Of a DNA stretch of 7,858 nucleotides, positions 5,922 through 7,858 are shown in pieces (within the stretch, counting starts at the first letter, position 1; every line of letters begins with the position of its first letter). The DNA comes from Caryophanales bacterium. Lineage in GTDB: Bacteria; Bacillota_I; Bacilli_A; RFN20; CAG-826. The stretch covers positions 1-7,858 of the forward strand of contig JAEEHE010000106.1 in assembly GCA_016280685.1 (NCBI GenBank), read 5' to 3'. The notes under the pieces were generated by a model. It saw only the letters and a list, made by a program, of their open reading frames with translations, was not told the origin of the DNA and ran no database searches. A program made the translations under genes and the position numbers.

Positions 5922-7217
5922 TTAATCTCTATTGTTGCTCTTTGGTCTTGGAGTCTTACTAACTGTGCGGTAGAGATATAATTCTTTTCTTTCTAAAATT
6001 CGCAATGAATTATCTCTCACATAATTAGCTGCACCATATTGGAACTTCACGTTCTTATTGGCCCTTCTCATAATCAAGAGGATGAGTAATGCGAATAAGG
6101 CGCCAGAGAGAACACCGACAATCGCTCCGACAGGTGCGGATTCTGATAGCCAGAATGTTAAGCCAAATGCCGCTCCTCCAATAACTAAGAAGAATAGCAT
6201 ATAAAACAAGAAGAATTTAAGTGGGGAAACTGGTAAGTTACCAGCCACTTTTCCAGTTTGTCCATTAACGGCAAATCTAAAGTTCTTCTCTCTCCATTTG
6301 GTATTTAATATCCATACTGGATATAAAGCGTAATTGGTAACTGTATTAGATAATTGGATATTAGAATCTTGAACAGTGACATTAGAATATCCGTGGACAT
6401 CTTTTCTAAAAGCTTGAATCGTACCATCACGGAATCTCTGTGTTGCACGATTAAATGTTACTGTTTTATCGACATCATATCTATCGGCAGCGTATCCCGC
6501 TAAATAAGCGACATTGAATTCTTCCGCTTCTTTGAAATCATATGGTTCGATAGATTCCATTAATTGATCTTCCATCTTAGAAGAACCATCAACAGGAATA
6601 TGATCAAAAGCGATTTCACCACCACGAATGATGGAATAATATTTGGTCTCTTTATAATCATAATCGGAATCAGACCAAGTACGAGTAATCTCGCCTTTGA
6701 ATCTCACTCTACCTGCGACATCCGCATCAAATAGCCAGAATGGAACATATAGGGATTTGATTTCTTCAATGACATTTTCTTTAGAAAAGCTATTGGGCAA
6801 TAATGGTTTTCTTCTAAAGAATTTTCTTAGATTACCTTGGACGGCTTCTTTGTCGTTTTTAAAGGGGATGACATAGTTTGGTCTTAAGTCACCGGATAAT
6901 TCTTTAGAAACCACTAAGTTGTTACCGCAGTACGGACATTTTGTCGATGAAGTTGTTTCATCAACGATAATTTCACCACCACAGGAATCGCAGGAATAAA
7001 TCTTCATTCCTTTCATTTCTGCGTTTGTGTATTCTTGCACTCTAGATTCATCCCAAGCGGTATCGTCTTGTTTATCGTTAGCTAAATCATCAGAGTAGGC
7101 TTTTAAATCTTCTGTGGTAAAATGCGAATCGCAATAAGGACAAATGACATGTTGACTCTTATTGTCAAATTCTAAAGCACCACCACAACAAGGGCATTTT
7201 AATTGCAAATTAGCCAT
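5922..7217 (-). CDS. Zinc-ribbon membrane protein, YdjG-like
   Basis: 431 residues. Two N-terminal zinc ribbons: Cys8/Cys11 with Cys26/Cys29, and Cys76/Cys79 with Cys94/Cys97 (CPYC knuckles, TFIIB-type). A soluble mixed alpha/beta middle region of about 110-330 follows, including the family-like phrases YPVWILNTK and NGQTGKVAGNLPVS. Two membrane segments lie at about 334-356 and 363-383, then a basic tail. Databases often mislabel such proteins as helicase PriA or RNA polymerase subunit P because of the ribbons; nothing else here supports those names. The arrangement fits the YdjG type, reported in Bacillus subtilis as a membrane partner of the SPFH protein YdjI in linking PspA to the membrane (from memory). 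The start is clear: AAGGAG at 7224-7229, 6 nt before the ATG. It lies 22 bp after the SPFH-type gene, almost certainly in one operon, with a strong terminator after its stop. Confidence 0.82.
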   Translation of the reverse strand: MANLQLKCPCCGGALEFDNKSQHVICPYCDSHFTTEDLKAYSDDLANDKQDDTAWDESRVQEYTNAEMKGMKIYSCDSCGGEIIVDETTSSTKCPYCGNNLVVSKELSGDLRPNYVIPFKNDKEAVQGNLRKFFRRKPLLPNSFSKENVIEEIKSLYVPFWLFDADVAGRVRFKGEITRTWSDSDYDYKETKYYSIIRGGEIAFDHIPVDGSSKMEDQLMESIEPYDFKEAEEFNVAYLAGYAADRYDVDKTVTFNRATQRFRDGTIQAFRKDVHGYSNVTVQDSNIQLSNTVTNYALYPVWILNTKWREKNFRFAVNGQTGKVAGNLPVSPLKFFLFYMLFFLVIGGAAFGLTFWLSESAPVGAIVGVLSGALFALLILLIMRRANKNVKFQYGAANYVRDNSLRILERKELYLYRTVSKTPRPKSNNRD

Positions 7218-7239
7218 ATTTTTCTCCTTTTAGGGGATT

Positions 7240-7858
7240 TTATTTTTTATCTAAATCGTTAATTGGGTCACCGCATTCTGGGCAGAATTTAGGAACGTTA
7301 TTTGGATCTTTTGGTTCCCAACCACATTTATCACATTTAATCTTATGAACTTCTGGTTTTGGTTTACCGCAGTTAGCGCAGAACTTGCCAGTATTCACTG
7401 TACCGCATTCGCACTTCCAACCTTCAGTTTCTTCTGGTTTCTTGGTGCCGCATTCAGGACAGAATTTACCTGTTACTTGAGTTCCGCATTTTGGACAAGT
7501 CCAAGCACCTTGTGGTTCGGGTTTCTTAGTTCCGCATTCAGGGCAGAATTTACCAGTGGCTTGCGCACCACACTTTGGGCAAACCCAAGCATTGGCTTGT
7601 TGTTGTTGCGCTTGTTGTTGAGCCTTTTGTTCTTCGCCCATTGCATAGAAGTCTTGCGCGTTCATGCCACCGGCTTTTTGGGCCATATTCATACCATAGA
7701 ATCCCATGACTGCACCATTGGGGTTAGAAGCAGCGTTCTTCATAGCTTCAGCTTGTGCTTCTACTAAAGTAGCGCCCGCCATAGAAGCGTTTCTCGCATA
7801 GACATTCTTTCTTTGTAATTCTTTGATTAAGTCTTCGTCTTCTTTTGGTAAAGTGACA
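7240..7858 (-). CDS. C-terminal part of an SPFH-type protein with four zinc ribbons (YdjI-like, N-terminus cut)
   Basis: The frame stays open to the right window edge, giving 205 visible residues. The Met at 7782 is internal: 25 codons continue upstream without a stop, and no ribosome site precedes it. The visible part starts with a charged helical stretch, then an AEAMKNAASNPNGA segment and a Gly/Met-rich and Gln-rich linker. This is typical of the region after the SPFH domain in YdjI-type proteins, often labelled virion core protein. Counting from that Met as 1, four cysteine modules follow: 68/71/80/83, 96/99/108/111, 124/126/135/138 and 150/153/167/170, mostly CPxCG then FCPECG. The SPFH domain itself is outside the window, so the family call is an inference from the tail and from the partner gene downstream. 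SPFH proteins form membrane-associated scaffolds; the YdjI type recruits PspA under envelope stress in Bacillus. Confidence 0.72.
   Translation of the reverse strand, partial: VTLPKEDEDLIKELQRKNVYARNASMAGATLVEAQAEAMKNAASNPNGAVMGFYGMNMAQKAGGMNAQDFYAMGEEQKAQQQAQQQQANAWVCPKCGAQATGKFCPECGTKKPEPQGAWTCPKCGTQVTGKFCPECGTKKPEETEGWKCECGTVNTGKFCANCGKPKPEVHKIKCDKCGWEPKDPNNVPKFCPECGDPINDLDKK
7336..7581 (-). repeat. Tandem zinc-ribbon-coding repeat, 84-bp period
   Basis: Within the SPFH-type gene, units at 7498-7581 and 7414-7497 are each 84 bp (28 residues), with a third, shorter and diverged unit at 7336-7413. The first two are similar at the DNA level as well: a near-identical stretch of about 30 bases around the second cysteine knuckle recurs at about 7440-7471 and 7524-7555. 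This points to a fairly recent internal duplication of a zinc-ribbon module. Confidence 0.75.

Noticed and set aside
7345..7767. A 140-codon plus-strand reading frame opposite the zinc-ribbon repeats
   Set aside because: It is the antisense shadow of the SPFH-type gene. Its Phe/Trp-rich composition comes from reversed Gly/Lys/Pro codons, and it resembles no known family.
7240..7782. Reading the zinc-ribbon protein as a complete 180-residue gene starting at 7782
   Set aside because: The frame continues open to the window edge with family-like sequence, and no ribosome site precedes that Met, so it is an internal residue of a larger protein.
1..7858. Alternative genetic code (TGA as Trp), suggested by the AT-rich, mollicute-like look
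   Set aside because: Tryptophans are TGG, and the CPBP gene ends at TGA directly within its terminator stem.

Overview
This is a 7.86-kb piece of an AT-rich chromosome, most likely from a low-GC Bacillota. The content recalls uncultured gut Bacilli or Erysipelotrichia-type lineages, but that placement is inferred from base composition and gene families and is weak. The standard bacterial code is used: tryptophans are TGG, and at least one gene ends in TGA. I see no phage, transposon, CRISPR, tRNA or rRNA. Genes are tightly packed, and the longest gap (4709-4836) is under 130 bases.

Layout from right to left, since all but one gene is on the minus strand. (1) 7858-5922: the C-terminal part of an SPFH-type protein with four zinc-ribbon modules, cut by the window edge, followed 22 bp later by a zinc-ribbon membrane protein. 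This pair resembles the YdjI/YdjG-type partners that anchor PspA at the membrane in Bacillus. (2) 4837-5883, plus strand: a serine hydrolase of the class C beta-lactamase/PBP4* fold. It converges on the zinc-ribbon gene, and the two share a terminator hairpin. (3) 4708-3241: an lgt-like gene overlapping a CPBP intramembrane protease gene by 23 bp, with a terminator. (4) 3170-729: a three-gene unit of a FucO-like iron-dependent lactaldehyde/propanediol oxidoreductase, an SGNH esterase and a stand-alone DnaB-like ATPase domain, with its own terminator. (5) 687-1: a membrane-anchored metallophosphoesterase, cut by the left edge.

Functionally the window mixes envelope upkeep (Lgt-like, CPBP, SPFH/zinc ribbon, metallophosphoesterase) with anaerobic sugar metabolism (FucO-like enzyme, acetylesterase-like SGNH protein). 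I see no clear novel defence or mobile system. The points most worth a second look are the stand-alone DnaB-like ATPase in a metabolic operon, the Lgt homologue in which two residues important in E. coli Lgt are replaced by cysteine, the zinc-ribbon/SPFH pair, and an orphan minus-strand terminator-like hairpin between two divergent genes. Two genes also have promoter-like boxes spaced as expected for leaderless transcripts.
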